DNA of 64,000 nucleotides from CAWKDC01 sp964383495 (GCA_964383495.1 CAYLHG010000002.1:124001-188000); one strand, 5' to 3'. Shown: positions 33,097-43,400, numbered from the stretch's first letter. Translations and numbers: made by a program. Notes: generated by a model not told the origin, from the sequence alone.

Positions 33097-33669
33097 ATGT
33101 CAACCGTCACTGCCGTCCGCAAAGGCAACCACATCGCCATCGCCTGCGATACCCTCATCAAATGGGGCAGCGAAAAAAACCCAGCGAAATATGTTGTTAA
33201 CCATAATAAAATCATTCAGGTGAAAGATAGTTACCTGGCAGTTACAGGTCCTGCAGCAGGCATCCTCGCACTGCGCCATCATTTTAACACAACCAAAGAA
33301 AGATTTTCATTTGACACAGTCGATGATATTTTTCTAACGTTTAGAGATTTCCAACATCAGTTAAAAGAATACTATCACTTTGAAAGTAATGAAGAAGAAA
33401 CAGGCTTTGAGCCCAGCACGCTTTATGTTCTTATTGTGAACCCTCGCGGTATTTTTGCAGTAGGCTCTTACCGAGATGTACAAGAATTCGAGCGTTTTTA
33501 TGCTTATGGTTCAGGCAATGAATTTGCGTTAGGCGCGATGTACCAATGCTATGATGACGCTCAATTAACAGCTGAACAAATTGCTCGCATGGCGATTGAG
33601 GCTGCATGTGAATTTGATGATGCTACGGCGGCACCCGTGATTTCTTACATGATTGAGGCGAAAAAATAA
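33097..33669 (+). CDS. HslV-like T1-family peptidase paralogue with N-terminal Ser
   Basis: A 190-residue protein with the Ntn-hydrolase fold of HslV and proteasome beta subunits. The start aligns with HslV: after Met removal the first residue would be Ser instead of Thr, then TVTAVRKGNHIAIACDT, keeping the catalytic Asp17; the active-site Lys fits AKYV after a three-residue gap; the TGPAAG loop matches FAGGTAD of HslV. GAGG lies six bases before the ATG at 33097. Serine nucleophiles occur in some natural members of the family (for example B. subtilis ClpQ/CodW). A normal hslV-hslU pair lies at 55.3 kb, so this is a second, stand-alone protease. No partner ATPase is nearby. The stop overlaps the next start (TAATG). 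Confidence 0.75.
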   Translation: MSTVTAVRKGNHIAIACDTLIKWGSEKNPAKYVVNHNKIIQVKDSYLAVTGPAAGILALRHHFNTTKERFSFDTVDDIFLTFRDFQHQLKEYYHFESNEEETGFEPSTLYVLIVNPRGIFAVGSYRDVQEFERFYAYGSGNEFALGAMYQCYDDAQLTAEQIARMAIEAACEFDDATAAPVISYMIEAKK

Positions 33670-34385
33670 TGCAACTCCCCAAATTGATTGCGCATCGCGG
33701 TGCTTCAAAATATGCACCTGAAAACACGATGGCTGCTTTCCGAAAAGCATTTGAAATGGGTGCGACGTGGGTGGAAACAGATGTGATGTTAACGCAAGAT
33801 CTCATTCCCATTTTGCATCATGATGATTCTCTGCAAAGAACAGCTGGTGTGAATATTTGTGTACAAGATTGTACTTTTGAACAAATTCAACAATATGATG
33901 TCGGCGGTTTCTTTTCGCCTGATTTTAAAGACGAAAAAATTCCAACCCTAGAAATGCTATTAACATTTTTAATTGAAAAAAATATGGGATTAAATTTAGA
34001 ATTAAAGCCTACATTAAGCGCTGAAATGATCACTGCTCGAATCGTAATGCAAGCCGTCATTGCCACTGGCTTCCCCAAAGAAAAAATATTAATCTCAAGT
34101 TTTTCAATGTTAGCATTGGAACAAGCCTATGCCCGCGCTCCTCACTATCGTTATGGATGGTTATGCGATAATGAGCGTAATTTAGAGATGGGGCTTGCAA
34201 GCATTATTCCTTTTATCTCTATGCATTTAAGTGAAGCGTTTATCACACGTGAATTAATTGCATCACTTACCACACGAAATTATGCTACGTTAGCGTTTAC
34301 CGTGAATGAATATGCACTGGCTGATAAGCTGTTTAAAATGGGCATATCCAGTATTTTCAGTGACGATCCGCAGTTGCTAAGATAA
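33669..34385 (+). CDS. Glycerophosphodiester phosphodiesterase
   Basis: A 238-residue GDPD-family enzyme that hydrolyses glycerophosphodiesters to glycerol-3-phosphate and an alcohol. Active-site segments are present: IAHRGAS, PENT, ETDVMLTQD (metal-binding Glu and Asp), ILHHDDSLQRT with the second catalytic His, and LNLELKP. No signal peptide is seen, so it is cytoplasmic (UgpQ-like). Its start codon overlaps the stop of the HslV-like gene, so the two are translationally coupled. Confidence 0.9.
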   Translation: MQLPKLIAHRGASKYAPENTMAAFRKAFEMGATWVETDVMLTQDLIPILHHDDSLQRTAGVNICVQDCTFEQIQQYDVGGFFSPDFKDEKIPTLEMLLTFLIEKNMGLNLELKPTLSAEMITARIVMQAVIATGFPKEKILISSFSMLALEQAYARAPHYRYGWLCDNERNLEMGLASIIPFISMHLSEAFITRELIASLTTRNYATLAFTVNEYALADKLFKMGISSIFSDDPQLLR

Positions 34386-34443
34386 ATACGCCCAACGGCA
34401 TCAACTTTAAAAATCCACTAGATCTCAAAAACCCCCACAGGGT

Positions 34444-34467
34444 GATATACTTCTTATCATTAATGAT
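34444..34467 (+). promoter_or_regulatory. Extended -10 promoter with palindromic operator for the repressor gene
   Basis: TGATATACT (34444-34452 area) is an extended -10 without a good -35. A perfect 12-bp palindrome, ATCATTAATGAT, lies at 34456-34467, over the expected transcription start. This fits autorepression by the downstream gene product. Confidence 0.5.
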
Positions 34468-34483
34468 GTTTCACGGGGTGATT

Positions 34484-35167
34484 ATGACAAACAACAAAGC
34501 AGCAGCGAAACAAGCCAAAGTTGAATCGCAAGCCTTGTCTCGTAACTTAGCTCGGCTCATTAAAGATCGCCGAACCAGCGAGGCAACCATTTCTGAGGCG
34601 TTAGGGCTACCTGTTCTTACCGTTCGTCGGATCAGCTCGGGGGAAACAGCCGATCCTCATATTTCAACACTCAAGCAATTAGCAGACTATTTTCAGGTTT
34701 CAGTAGACGCCTTAATTGATGGCAATCTTCCAAGCTCAGTACACATCATGAACACAGTGCACAAACCTCAGTTTACGCCTATTCTCGATTGGCAAACTGC
34801 TACAGAGATGACCAACATACAAGCGATCAACCTTGCTGAATGGAAAGAATGGCACGCTATTATTCCCATGCACCCTATCAGTAACTTTGCTTTCACTGTA
34901 AAAAGCAAACCGTCTATGCACCCCCGGTTCCCTATTGGCACGCTGTTCACCATTGACCCAGCACAACCAGCGCTGGATGGCGATTTGGTGGTGATTAGGA
35001 TGCTACAAGACGGCACCTTATCTTTACGAGAAATCTGTATAGATCCACCTCGCTGGCAACTGAAGCCGACTATCCCAGGCTCAGACACTTTATTTTTTGA
35101 CGCTTCACAGCACCAGGTTGTAGGACCCGTGGTGCTCACAATAACGCATGGCAGGAGTGGGAACTAG
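34484..35167 (+). CDS. HTH-S24 repressor, LexA/CI-like, with altered catalytic Lys
   Basis: A 227-residue regulator. The N-terminal XRE-type helix-turn-helix (about 18-70: TISEALGLPVLTVRRISSGE) is joined to a C-terminal S24 peptidase-like domain. The nucleophile Ser is in KPSMHPRFPIG. The position of the general-base Lys reads Arg (DGTLSLREI, where active members have V-K-R), so self-cleavage is doubtful. GGGG lies upstream of the ATG at 34484; the longer ORF start would lie over the operator. It may be a domesticated prophage-type or stress repressor; no phage genes are nearby. Confidence 0.8.
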   Translation: MTNNKAAAKQAKVESQALSRNLARLIKDRRTSEATISEALGLPVLTVRRISSGETADPHISTLKQLADYFQVSVDALIDGNLPSSVHIMNTVHKPQFTPILDWQTATEMTNIQAINLAEWKEWHAIIPMHPISNFAFTVKSKPSMHPRFPIGTLFTIDPAQPALDGDLVVIRMLQDGTLSLREICIDPPRWQLKPTIPGSDTLFFDASQHQVVGPVVLTITHGRSGN

Positions 35168-35201
35168 CCTATAATGTGTATGTATCAGCATGGAGCACAC
35201 A

Positions 35202-37070
35202 ATGAACCGCCCGCAAGCCACCCCCTCGCTATTTCTGCTCGCCACCCTGGGTGTAGTTTACGGCGATATTGGCACAAGCCCTTTATACGCCATGAAAACC
35301 TGTTTTCAATTGTATGGGCTAGATATTAATCCTGTGAACGTATTGGGCGTTTTATCCTTAATTTTTTGGTCACTCTTTTTTGTTGTTTCTGTTAAATACA
35401 TCCACATTATTTTGAAAGCGAATAATCATGGGGAAGGCGGCATTTTATCATTGCTCACATTATGTTCACGCCTGGGGCCGCCGCGCATTCGTCACATTGT
35501 TACGTTTCTCGGTATATTAGGCACAGCATTATTTTATGGCGATGGAGTGATTACGCCTGCTATTTCGGTATTAGGTGCGTTAGAAGGATTGAGTGTTATT
35601 TCGGGTGATTATGCAAATGATATTTTACCATTAGCTATCTTAATTCTCATTGCTTTGTTTATGTTACAAAAAAAAGGCAGCCAAATGATAGGCGGCATGT
35701 TTGGACCTATTATGTTCATATGGTTTGCGGCATTAGCAGTATTAGGCATTTATCAAATCACTCAAACCCCGCAAATATTAATGGCTTTAAACCCTTATCA
35801 TGCGATACAATTTTTAATGGCCAACGAGTTTGCTGCACTGTTAACATTCGGGGGCATTGTATTAGTTGTCACAGGGGCAGAAGCGTTATACGCAGATTTA
35901 GGCCATTTTAATCTTCAATCCATTCGTATCACCTGGACATACTGTGTTTTCCCATCACTGGCACTGAATTACTTTGGGCAAGGCGCATTGCTATTACAAA
36001 ATCCAAATGCAATTGACAATCCTTTTTACATGATGGCGCCTCAGTTCCCTTGGGCATTATATCCTTTGGTGATACTTGCCACGCTTGCCACTATTATCGC
36101 ATCCCAAGCTATTATTTCAGGTATTTTTTCAATCAGTTGGCAAGCAATTCAATTGGATTATTTACCACGAATGAAAGTTATCCATACCTCTGCGCATAAA
36201 ATTGGCCAAGTTTATTTACCTACCATTAATTATTTTCTTTTATTTGCAACAGTCGTGGCTGTACTTATTTTTCAAGACACAAATAGTTTAGCATCAGCTT
36301 ATGGTGTTTCCATCACGTGGATTATGATGATCACATCTACATTAGCAGTGATTTATGCTTTATATCATAATCACTGGTCACTCTCAAAAACCATGCTGAT
36401 TTTCACACCCTTCTTGATATTAGATTTTTTATTTCTTACTACTAGCTCGGTTAAAATTTTCACAGGTGGATGGTTTCCATTAGCCATTGCGACAATTATG
36501 TACCTGATTATTTCGTCTTGGAAAAAAGGCAGAAAAATACTTTTGCGCGAGCGCAATATGCAAGAGCATGATTTTTTACCTTACATTCGTGATATAGCAA
36601 AATTGCATCATGAAAGAATTCCTGGAACAGCTATTTTTTTAAGCCGATCCATCAACAAAGTGCCTAGCACTTTTGAAATTCATTTAAAACATAACAAATT
36701 TTTACATGAACGTGTTATTTTCTTATCCATCATTACACATCAAAAGCCTAAAATCTCAGAAGAGAATCGGTTAAAAATCATCGAACTTGATCATAATATT
36801 TATCAAATTTATGCAAACTTTGGATTTGTTGATGTTCCCGTTTTATCAGATGTTTTAAATCAAGTGAAAATGGCAGGTATCACCTTTGATTTAACAGATA
36901 CTTCTTTTCTGATCAGCAAAGGTTTGCCTGTTGCTTCTGCTGAAAAATATTTAACAGGCATCCAAGAAAAGATTTTTATTATTTTGTCACACAATGCCGT
37001 GAATGCCACTGAATTCTTCCAGCTACCCGATGATCAGGTGGTGGAGTACGGGGTGAAGTTCAAAGTATGA
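35202..37070 (+). CDS. kup: Low-affinity potassium transporter Kup
   Basis: A KUP/HAK/KT-family K+ uptake protein of 622 residues. The family signature GVVYGDIGTSPLYA lies near residue 15, and about twelve membrane helices follow with the GDGVITPAISVLGA motif. The last ~170 residues are the soluble cytoplasmic domain. The ATG at 35202 has GGAG six bases upstream. A perfect -10, TATAAT, lies at 35170-35175; no clear -35 is seen. Confidence 0.95.
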   Translation: MNRPQATPSLFLLATLGVVYGDIGTSPLYAMKTCFQLYGLDINPVNVLGVLSLIFWSLFFVVSVKYIHIILKANNHGEGGILSLLTLCSRLGPPRIRHIVTFLGILGTALFYGDGVITPAISVLGALEGLSVISGDYANDILPLAILILIALFMLQKKGSQMIGGMFGPIMFIWFAALAVLGIYQITQTPQILMALNPYHAIQFLMANEFAALLTFGGIVLVVTGAEALYADLGHFNLQSIRITWTYCVFPSLALNYFGQGALLLQNPNAIDNPFYMMAPQFPWALYPLVILATLATIIASQAIISGIFSISWQAIQLDYLPRMKVIHTSAHKIGQVYLPTINYFLLFATVVAVLIFQDTNSLASAYGVSITWIMMITSTLAVIYALYHNHWSLSKTMLIFTPFLILDFLFLTTSSVKIFTGGWFPLAIATIMYLIISSWKKGRKILLRERNMQEHDFLPYIRDIAKLHHERIPGTAIFLSRSINKVPSTFEIHLKHNKFLHERVIFLSIITHQKPKISEENRLKIIELDHNIYQIYANFGFVDVPVLSDVLNQVKMAGITFDLTDTSFLISKGLPVASAEKYLTGIQEKIFIILSHNAVNATEFFQLPDDQVVEYGVKFKV

Positions 37071-37106
37071 ACGATAGTAACACGTCATTGCAAGGCTCGG
37101 ATATTA

Positions 37107-37364
37107 TTATTGCTGCCTCTTCAACTGCGACTGAGGCTGCCCGTGTGTTCTTTCCATAAATTGTTGGTATGTTTCCCCAATCCTCACACCTTCAGAAGAA
37201 GTTTGAGCGCTTTGATTCTGGGGTACATCAGCCGCCTCATCGATAGTATTCATATACTTTGCATTCTGAATGTTGACTTGGTTTTGCAGAACTGTCGTAT
37301 CAGCGTACGCTACATTCATCATCAAACCAAGCATCGTGGTAACAACGTAGCATCTTAGACGCAT
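37107..37364 (-). CDS. Small secreted protein (85 aa)
   Basis: Not recognised. A signal peptide (basic MRLR start, hydrophobic core, cleavage after AYA at about residue 22) is followed by a short Gln/Asn-rich polar chain with no Cys. AAGGAG nine bases upstream fixes the start at 37364. It follows another small secreted protein in the same direction, with a 91-base gap. Confidence 0.65.
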   Translation of the reverse strand: MRLRCYVVTTMLGLMMNVAYADTTVLQNQVNIQNAKYMNTIDEAADVPQNQSAQTSSEGVRIGETYQQFMERTHGQPQSQLKRQQ

Positions 37365-37455
37365 TGTGTTTTTCTCCTTTACGGGGCGACCAAACCCCAC
37401 CTCGTACAACCGATACGCTTGCACTCGCCCTTTAAAAGGGGTGGGCGGGTTTTAA

Positions 37456-37743
37456 TTAAACCCCTCGCCCTCTTTGTATACGCAATTCCCTGAACTCTTG
37501 CTGCGAATCCTGCAGCTCTTCGCTGATAGTCGCACGCTGCTCTTCTGAAAGATTAGGATTATTGAGCACAGTTTGCAAAGAAGCAACCTCTTCTCTGACT
37601 TGGAAAATCTGCTCATTTAATGCGGCCGCGGAAACAGCCGGGGCAGAAATAGCTTGTTTTCGTGCGACAGGATCGTCCGCACAGGCCACCCCCATCAAAC
37701 TTACCATTAAAATACAAACAGATAGATACTTCGCCCACCACAT
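37456..37743 (-). CDS. Small secreted coiled-coil protein (94 aa)
   Basis: Not recognised. A signal peptide ends near VACA (residue ~22). The rest is polar with a predicted helix of heptad character (EQIFQVREEVASLQTVL and SEEQRATISEELQDSQQEFREL). AGGAGG five bases before the ATG at 37743 is very strong and overrides the longer frame, which would overlap epmA. It lies 67 bases downstream of epmA and could be in the efp-epmA transcript. Confidence 0.7.
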   Translation of the reverse strand: MWWAKYLSVCILMVSLMGVACADDPVARKQAISAPAVSAAALNEQIFQVREEVASLQTVLNNPNLSEEQRATISEELQDSQQEFRELRIQRGRGV

Positions 37744-37810
37744 ACTATCCTCCTGCATTGAATCTAAGTTAGTTGTAGCAAACCTAGAGAAGCACCGCAA
37801 GGGAAAAAGT

Positions 37811-38761
37811 CTATGCCCGAGGCCAGTCAAACGCTATGATTTCTGAAATACAAGGCTTACGCAATGCACACATCAGCAGCCTATCTACACCTAGGGCAAT
37901 CCCGGAGCATTGAGGCAACCCATGTCCTAAGGCTTCTAATAGATAAGCATCAATAGGCTTTTGCGACAATCCAGCATGGGCGCGTAATTCATTGTCTTTT
38001 TTAAACCGTGCGCGCTGCAAGACGGGATCTTGCAACTCATCAAAGCCATTCCCTATTTCTATTCCTTGAATAAAGAGCTCCACTCTCAATGCTACTCGCG
38101 AATCTTGAGGATCAAGGTGTGCCAAGCTGGCCTGAGAAGCTGGGTAATGCGTCACAAAAGCTGGGCCGTTAAACCCTAACTCGGGCTCAATGAACATTGA
38201 AAATAATAACTGTAGCCAAGTGTCTAATGATGCGTCTTGCAACGAATCACTTATACTCATCCCGCGTGCTTGAGCCGCTGCACGGCACGCTGCAACGTCT
38301 GTTGATAAAGGATCTATGCCCAAAGGCGCAAACACCTGCTGGTAAGTAAAACGCTGACCCGCGGGGCAACCCAGCACTGCTTGGCATAATGCATCTACTT
38401 CATCGATCAGCTCGTATAAAGTAAAACCTAGTCGGTACCATTCTAATAGGGTAAATTCGGGATTATGGTAACGCCCTGCTTCGTCAGCACGAAATACTTT
38501 ACCCAGTTGATAAATAGAGGGCATGCCTGCAGCCAACAAACGCTTCATCGCATATTCAGGCGATGTTTGAAGATAACCTGTTTCATTCCCTACTTTGACC
38601 AAAAAACCTTCCAGGTGAAGGTCTGTCACAGTGGCATGAGATAGCAACGGTGTTTCTACTTCTATTACACCCCGCTCATCAAAAAATGTACGAATTTGTT
38701 TCAGCAACCCCGCACGGGCGATGAGCGTTTCAACGGTTGAGCTGGGTTGCCAAGGGTTCAT
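37811..38761 (-). CDS. epmA: EF-P (R)-beta-lysine ligase EpmA
   Basis: A class II lysyl-tRNA-synthetase-like enzyme (316 residues) that attaches (R)-beta-lysine to EF-P. It has the class II motifs VIEVETPLLS, FRADEAGRYHNPEFTLLEWYR (motif 2) and GIALGVDRLLM (motif 3), and lacks the anticodon-binding domain, as EpmA does. It lies 19 bases after efp in the same direction. Confidence 0.93.
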   Translation of the reverse strand: MNPWQPSSTVETLIARAGLLKQIRTFFDERGVIEVETPLLSHATVTDLHLEGFLVKVGNETGYLQTSPEYAMKRLLAAGMPSIYQLGKVFRADEAGRYHNPEFTLLEWYRLGFTLYELIDEVDALCQAVLGCPAGQRFTYQQVFAPLGIDPLSTDVAACRAAAQARGMSISDSLQDASLDTWLQLLFSMFIEPELGFNGPAFVTHYPASQASLAHLDPQDSRVALRVELFIQGIEIGNGFDELQDPVLQRARFKKDNELRAHAGLSQKPIDAYLLEALGHGLPQCSGIALGVDRLLMCALRKPCISEIIAFDWPRA

Positions 38762-38780
38762 TATGTTAATCTATAGTACT

Positions 38781-39353
38781 CTACTCATCTTTTACGCGCG
38801 AAACATATTCGCTAGTGCGCGTATCCACCTTAATCACTTCACCCTGCTGTACAAACAAAGGAACACGTACCACGGCGCCTGTTTCAAGTGTGGCAGGCTT
38901 GCCGCCACCGCCAGAGGTATCACCACGCACGCCAGGGTCTGTTTGAACGATCTTTAAATTCACAAAATTAGGTGCCATCACCGATAAAGGCAAACCGTTA
39001 TACAGTGTCACAGTACAAACATCCTGCTCTTTCAGCCATTTTAATGCTTCACCCAATGTTTTTTGATCGATAGCATGCTGCTCACAAGTGTCAGGCACCA
39101 TGAAATGCCATTGTTCCCCATCGGCATATAAATATTGCATAGGGAGCTCAACCACGTCTGCGCCAGGCAGCGTATCACCTGATTTGAAAGTGCGCTCTAT
39201 CACGCGGCCACTTTTCAAATACCGCAATTTTACGCGATTGAAAGCTTGCCCTTTACCTGGCTTCACGAATTCATTTTCTAAAATGGCGCAGGGCTCGCCA
39301 TCCATCATCACTTTTAAACCAGGCTTGAATTGATTAGTTGCATACTCAGACAT
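38781..39353 (-). CDS. efp: Elongation factor P
   Basis: EF-P relieves ribosome stalling at polyproline stretches. The 190-residue protein has the KOW-like N-terminal domain with the modified lysine K34 in VKPGKGQAF, and two OB domains. Presence of K34 together with both EpmA and EpmB genes shows that the beta-lysylation route is used. Confidence 0.96.
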   Translation of the reverse strand: MSEYATNQFKPGLKVMMDGEPCAILENEFVKPGKGQAFNRVKLRYLKSGRVIERTFKSGDTLPGADVVELPMQYLYADGEQWHFMVPDTCEQHAIDQKTLGEALKWLKEQDVCTVTLYNGLPLSVMAPNFVNLKIVQTDPGVRGDTSGGGGKPATLETGAVVRVPLFVQQGEVIKVDTRTSEYVSRVKDE

Positions 39354-39402
39354 AATGCTTTAACCTTATCGTCTTAAATGAAATAGGAATAAAACCGCCC
39401 AT

Positions 39403-40419
39403 ATGATACAACAAAACAATGTCCCATGGCACACTAGAGATTGGCAAAATGCATTAAAAGAAATCATCACCTCACCTGATGAGCTAATTGAGCTATTAAA
39501 CTTACCTGAGTCATCAAGAGCCGGGGTAAGGGCTGCAAGCAAATCTTTCCCTTTACGTTTACCAAAAACATTGCTAGGGCGTATTCAACGCGGCAACCCA
39601 GAAGATCCCATTCTTAAACAATTTTTGCCCACAGAAGCGGAATTACAACATCATGATGGCTACACTGCCACGCCTTTGGAAGAAAAAAATTACAACCCAC
39701 ATTCAGGTTTACTGCAAAAATATTCGGGGCGTGTATTATTTATTGCAACACAACATTGCGTGGTGAATTGTCGTTATTGTTTCCGACGTCATTTTAATTA
39801 CCATGAAAATACACCCGGTAAATTAGGGTTACAGCCTGCGTTAACACATATTCGACAAGATCTTTCTATTGAAGAAGTTATTTTAAGTGGGGGAGATCCG
39901 CTGAATTTAACGGATGCACATTTAAATTGGTTATTAAATGCTTTGGCAGAAATTCCACATGTCCGCACCATTCGTTTTCATACACGCACAGCGGTGATTG
40001 TGCCACAGCGCATTACATCCGATTTTTTAAGCATATTAAACACAAAACGTTTTCAATTTGTGTTTGTATTGCACACTAATCATGCACAAGAAATAGACGA
40101 TCACGTGCATCTTTCTTTAAATGCACTGCGCACGAAAGCATTATTATTAAATCAATCCGTTTTATTAAAAGGCGTGAACGATACAGTAGAAGTTCAATAT
40201 CATTTATCTCGACGTTTAATTGCCTGCGGCGTGATACCTTATTATTTACATTTACTAGATAAAGTAGCAGGTGCAGCGCATTTTGATACACTCGAAAATA
40301 AAGCAATTGATCTAATGAAAGAGCTGCAACAGTTATTGCCTGGGTATGCTGTGCCAAAACTGGTCAGGGAAGTGCCGGGGCAGGGAAGTAAGATGATAGT
40401 AGAAGCTGCGCCGTTGTAA
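39403..40419 (+). CDS. epmB: L-lysine 2,3-aminomutase EpmB
   Basis: A radical SAM/PLP enzyme (338 residues) converting L-lysine to (R)-beta-lysine for EF-P. The cluster motif is CVVNCRYCFRRHF; LSGGDPL and the PLP-binding Lys region near VLLKGVND follow. It is divergent from efp with a 49-base gap that must hold both promoters. The ribosome site is weak. Confidence 0.95.
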   Translation: MIQQNNVPWHTRDWQNALKEIITSPDELIELLNLPESSRAGVRAASKSFPLRLPKTLLGRIQRGNPEDPILKQFLPTEAELQHHDGYTATPLEEKNYNPHSGLLQKYSGRVLFIATQHCVVNCRYCFRRHFNYHENTPGKLGLQPALTHIRQDLSIEEVILSGGDPLNLTDAHLNWLLNALAEIPHVRTIRFHTRTAVIVPQRITSDFLSILNTKRFQFVFVLHTNHAQEIDDHVHLSLNALRTKALLLNQSVLLKGVNDTVEVQYHLSRRLIACGVIPYYLHLLDKVAGAAHFDTLENKAIDLMKELQQLLPGYAVPKLVREVPGQGSKMIVEAAPL

Positions 40420-40434
40420 AGGCGCATAACAATT

Positions 40435-40463
40435 CGTAGGGGCGCATCAGATGCGCCCCTACG
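40435..40463. repeat. Dispersed GGGCGCAT palindrome, copy 2
   Basis: A perfect 13-bp inverted repeat around CAG, CGTAGGGGCGCAT / ATGCGCCCCTACG. It lies between the convergent ends of epmB and the 1352-aa gene and could act as a bidirectional stop or transcript-end hairpin. Confidence 0.8.
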
Positions 40464-40476
40464 GCCTAGAGAGCAT

Positions 40477-43400
40477 TTATTTATTACTTTGAGCCGCAAC
40501 AGGTTGCTTCAAAGCACTTGCAGCAGTTGTACTCGGTCTCATGAAAGAAAGTACATTCGTTACTGGTGCATTCGCTGCTGGCATAGGCCCTGGTTGGGCA
40601 GATACATGTTTAAAAGATCTTTGCTCTGGTAGTGGTTTTAATAATGGACCACTTTGCTCCATGCGTGCGGCCTGCTCTGCCAACTGCTGCAACAATTGCT
40701 CATCCCTCAGCGAGGCACGAGAATCTGGGTATAAAGCCGAATCCGGATGAGTTGCTGCTGAATTGCCACTCTGAACCGCCTCGATTCTATTTTGCCAATC
40801 TTTTTCCAATTCTTTTTTCAATTCACTGATTCCAAGAAATATTTGTAAGGCTTCTTTTAACCCATTAAAAACATTCGTAAAGACTGTAAATGCTTTGAAT
40901 GCTAAGCTAGTGTTGTTTCCTAGGTCCTGCGATAATCTCAAAATATTATCTGCCCTACCCACTTCAGATGGAACATCATTAATATCATTAATTTTTTCTA
41001 CTAAATGTAAATATGCTATCTGATTTTCCAGTCTTTTCTCCGCCTCAATACACAATGTTTTCTGAGTCCACTGAAAAAACCACAATGACTGATGATACGT
41101 CTGCAGATCCGTTAAAATATGTTTAAGCTGTTCTTTATCTCCGTAAATCTTACTAAATTCTTCTTTAGATTTAAAACCAGTAAAGCCAGGATTATTATTC
41201 CCCACTACCATATTCCAGATGGTTAATTCTCGCGCAGTTGTTTTTAATGTCTCCTCTGCTTTTTTTACTCCTGGCGATGTGAGAAACCAAATCCATTCAT
41301 ACCACGCCTGCGCTTTCCAAGTGCTGTCCGCAGCATCGCGTTGAATGACTAACATTTGGTAAATATTCTCCCACCTCCCTTTTCCCTCTTCTGTCACCTT
41401 AAGAGGCAACCACGTATAATCCAACGCGCTCTTCAAAGGATTGTCATAAGATTCTCTTTTGCGTACATGCTGAGTAATGAAATCATGCGCACATTGCACA
41501 TGAAGTGTGTGTAACGCGCAGTTTCTTACAAACGCATCTAGGAGAGCTTGATCATTGACACAAGCATCTTCTTGACCATGTATAGCTTCAATAAATTGTT
41601 CCGCAGCTTCTAGCTGACGAAGCATGCTTTTTAATTTTTTAAAATCAAGCGCATGGCTATTTATCAATATCTTCAGTATACGATATCTATCTGAAATCTT
41701 TGCAGATACTGCAGTAAACTGCGTTTGTCTAGCGTCTCTTTCTTTTTGCTCTTTTTCTTCCGCCGTCTCTTCTTTTTTGGGTTGTTTTGCTGGAATAACA
41801 ACCGGCAAATAAGTAGGTGGCTGTACATTACTGTTATCACTTATTGTGCTTGCATCTCCACTTTGAGATGTATCGCCTTGCTGCCTCTCCTCTTTTTCTT
41901 CTTCTACTGTGGGGTTAGCCGGCTCGCCACTGCTACGCATCTTATATACTGCTAGTGACCCCTGCATTGATTGCATCGAAAAATTAACTGATACTGCGGG
42001 GCGCGGAGCTTTTGCAGCTGCCACAGCTGATGTAACTGCCGCGGTTGCTCGCCTATTGAGGCTCGATACGATGGATCTCCACCCTGCTGAAGACGAACCA
42101 CTATTAACATCAGAAGAAGTTTCGCCTGCTTGCTCAACGGCTGGGGCCACTTCTGCATCAGACTCGCTGTACGCAGCACTACTAGCGCTAGAAGAGGCAT
42201 CGCTCACCTTACTTGATGATGCTGTTGGCGCAGCGCTCGTTGAGAGTGTATGGTCATCCTCTGCTGCAGCTACTGCTGCAGCTCTTTTTGCTACAGGTTT
42301 TTTGCCCTTCTGTTTTCTAGTATCATTATTAACCCCTGATGACGAGGCCACATTTGCTCGATCATCTTCTATGAAACTATTAATATGTAAAAACCCGTGC
42401 TCACGAATAGTCGCGGTATAATGATGATACGCTGCCTTGGCAACATGCTGGAGTATCACTGTTGGAATGTGTGCAACGTACTCTTTGTCTAATTGATGCT
42501 CAATACGTTCCCGTAAATCCTGAAAAAGTACTTCTACTAAAACATGTCTTCTTTGGATGAGTGATTTATCTTTTGATCGATCCGAAAGCAATAAGCCTGA
42601 ATGCTTCAACACTTCTAACATTCTACCTGATGCTTTCAAATCTGTTGTTAAATATTGAGCAACGTGAGAGCCTTCTGAAAAGATTAAATTGTAATACACA
42701 TCTACATATGCATGGCCATCTTTTCCCATTGAAATAGGCTCTTCTTGAGAGTATGTAGTGCCAGATGGCTTCACTGCTTCAAGTAATGAGTCTCTATCTG
42801 CGTTCGAAGCACTTCTGTAAATACACTCTAAAACACAACGTGTCAGCGCATCTTGCTGATCAAACTTCTTATTGCAATTGAAAAAATTATCTATATTTGT
42901 ATCAAACTTTTGTTTGTCTGTTGTTTTACGATACTCAATAACCCATGAGGAAACTTGCAATGCGACTTGCTCTTCCACTGATAATTTGAGAGAACCAGCC
43001 CAAGCCGTGATCTCTCCATCAAGTATTAACGGATTAAAACATGAGGCTAAACCTGCATTAGGATCAGGAGGCATTTGGGACAATTTTGCTTTAGCAGCCG
43101 CTAAATTTTGCATTGAAACCCAATGCTGGAAATCACTAAACGGCAACGCTAATGTAAATCCGTTATCTAAAGAAGATATCACACTTCCCTTATCCTCTTT
43201 ATAAGATATTGTTTGTTGCTCATCACTACCTTGATTTGCTAATACGGCTTGCGCACCAACGAGCTCACTGCAAAGATTAAATGCATTTTCCACATGCGAC
43301 GGAAAATATTGTTTCCCTATCACCTCGGCTGTTTTTGGTAAAGATGGGTCGCCAGTTAAAATCTGCTGCCTAGAATCCTCTGACATAAGATACTCTCTTT

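Noticed and set aside
41909..42421. 170-codon ORF opposite the 1352-residue gene
   Set aside because: Mirror of the Ala/Ser low-complexity stretch; repeats of GCA/TCA codons keep the other strand open.
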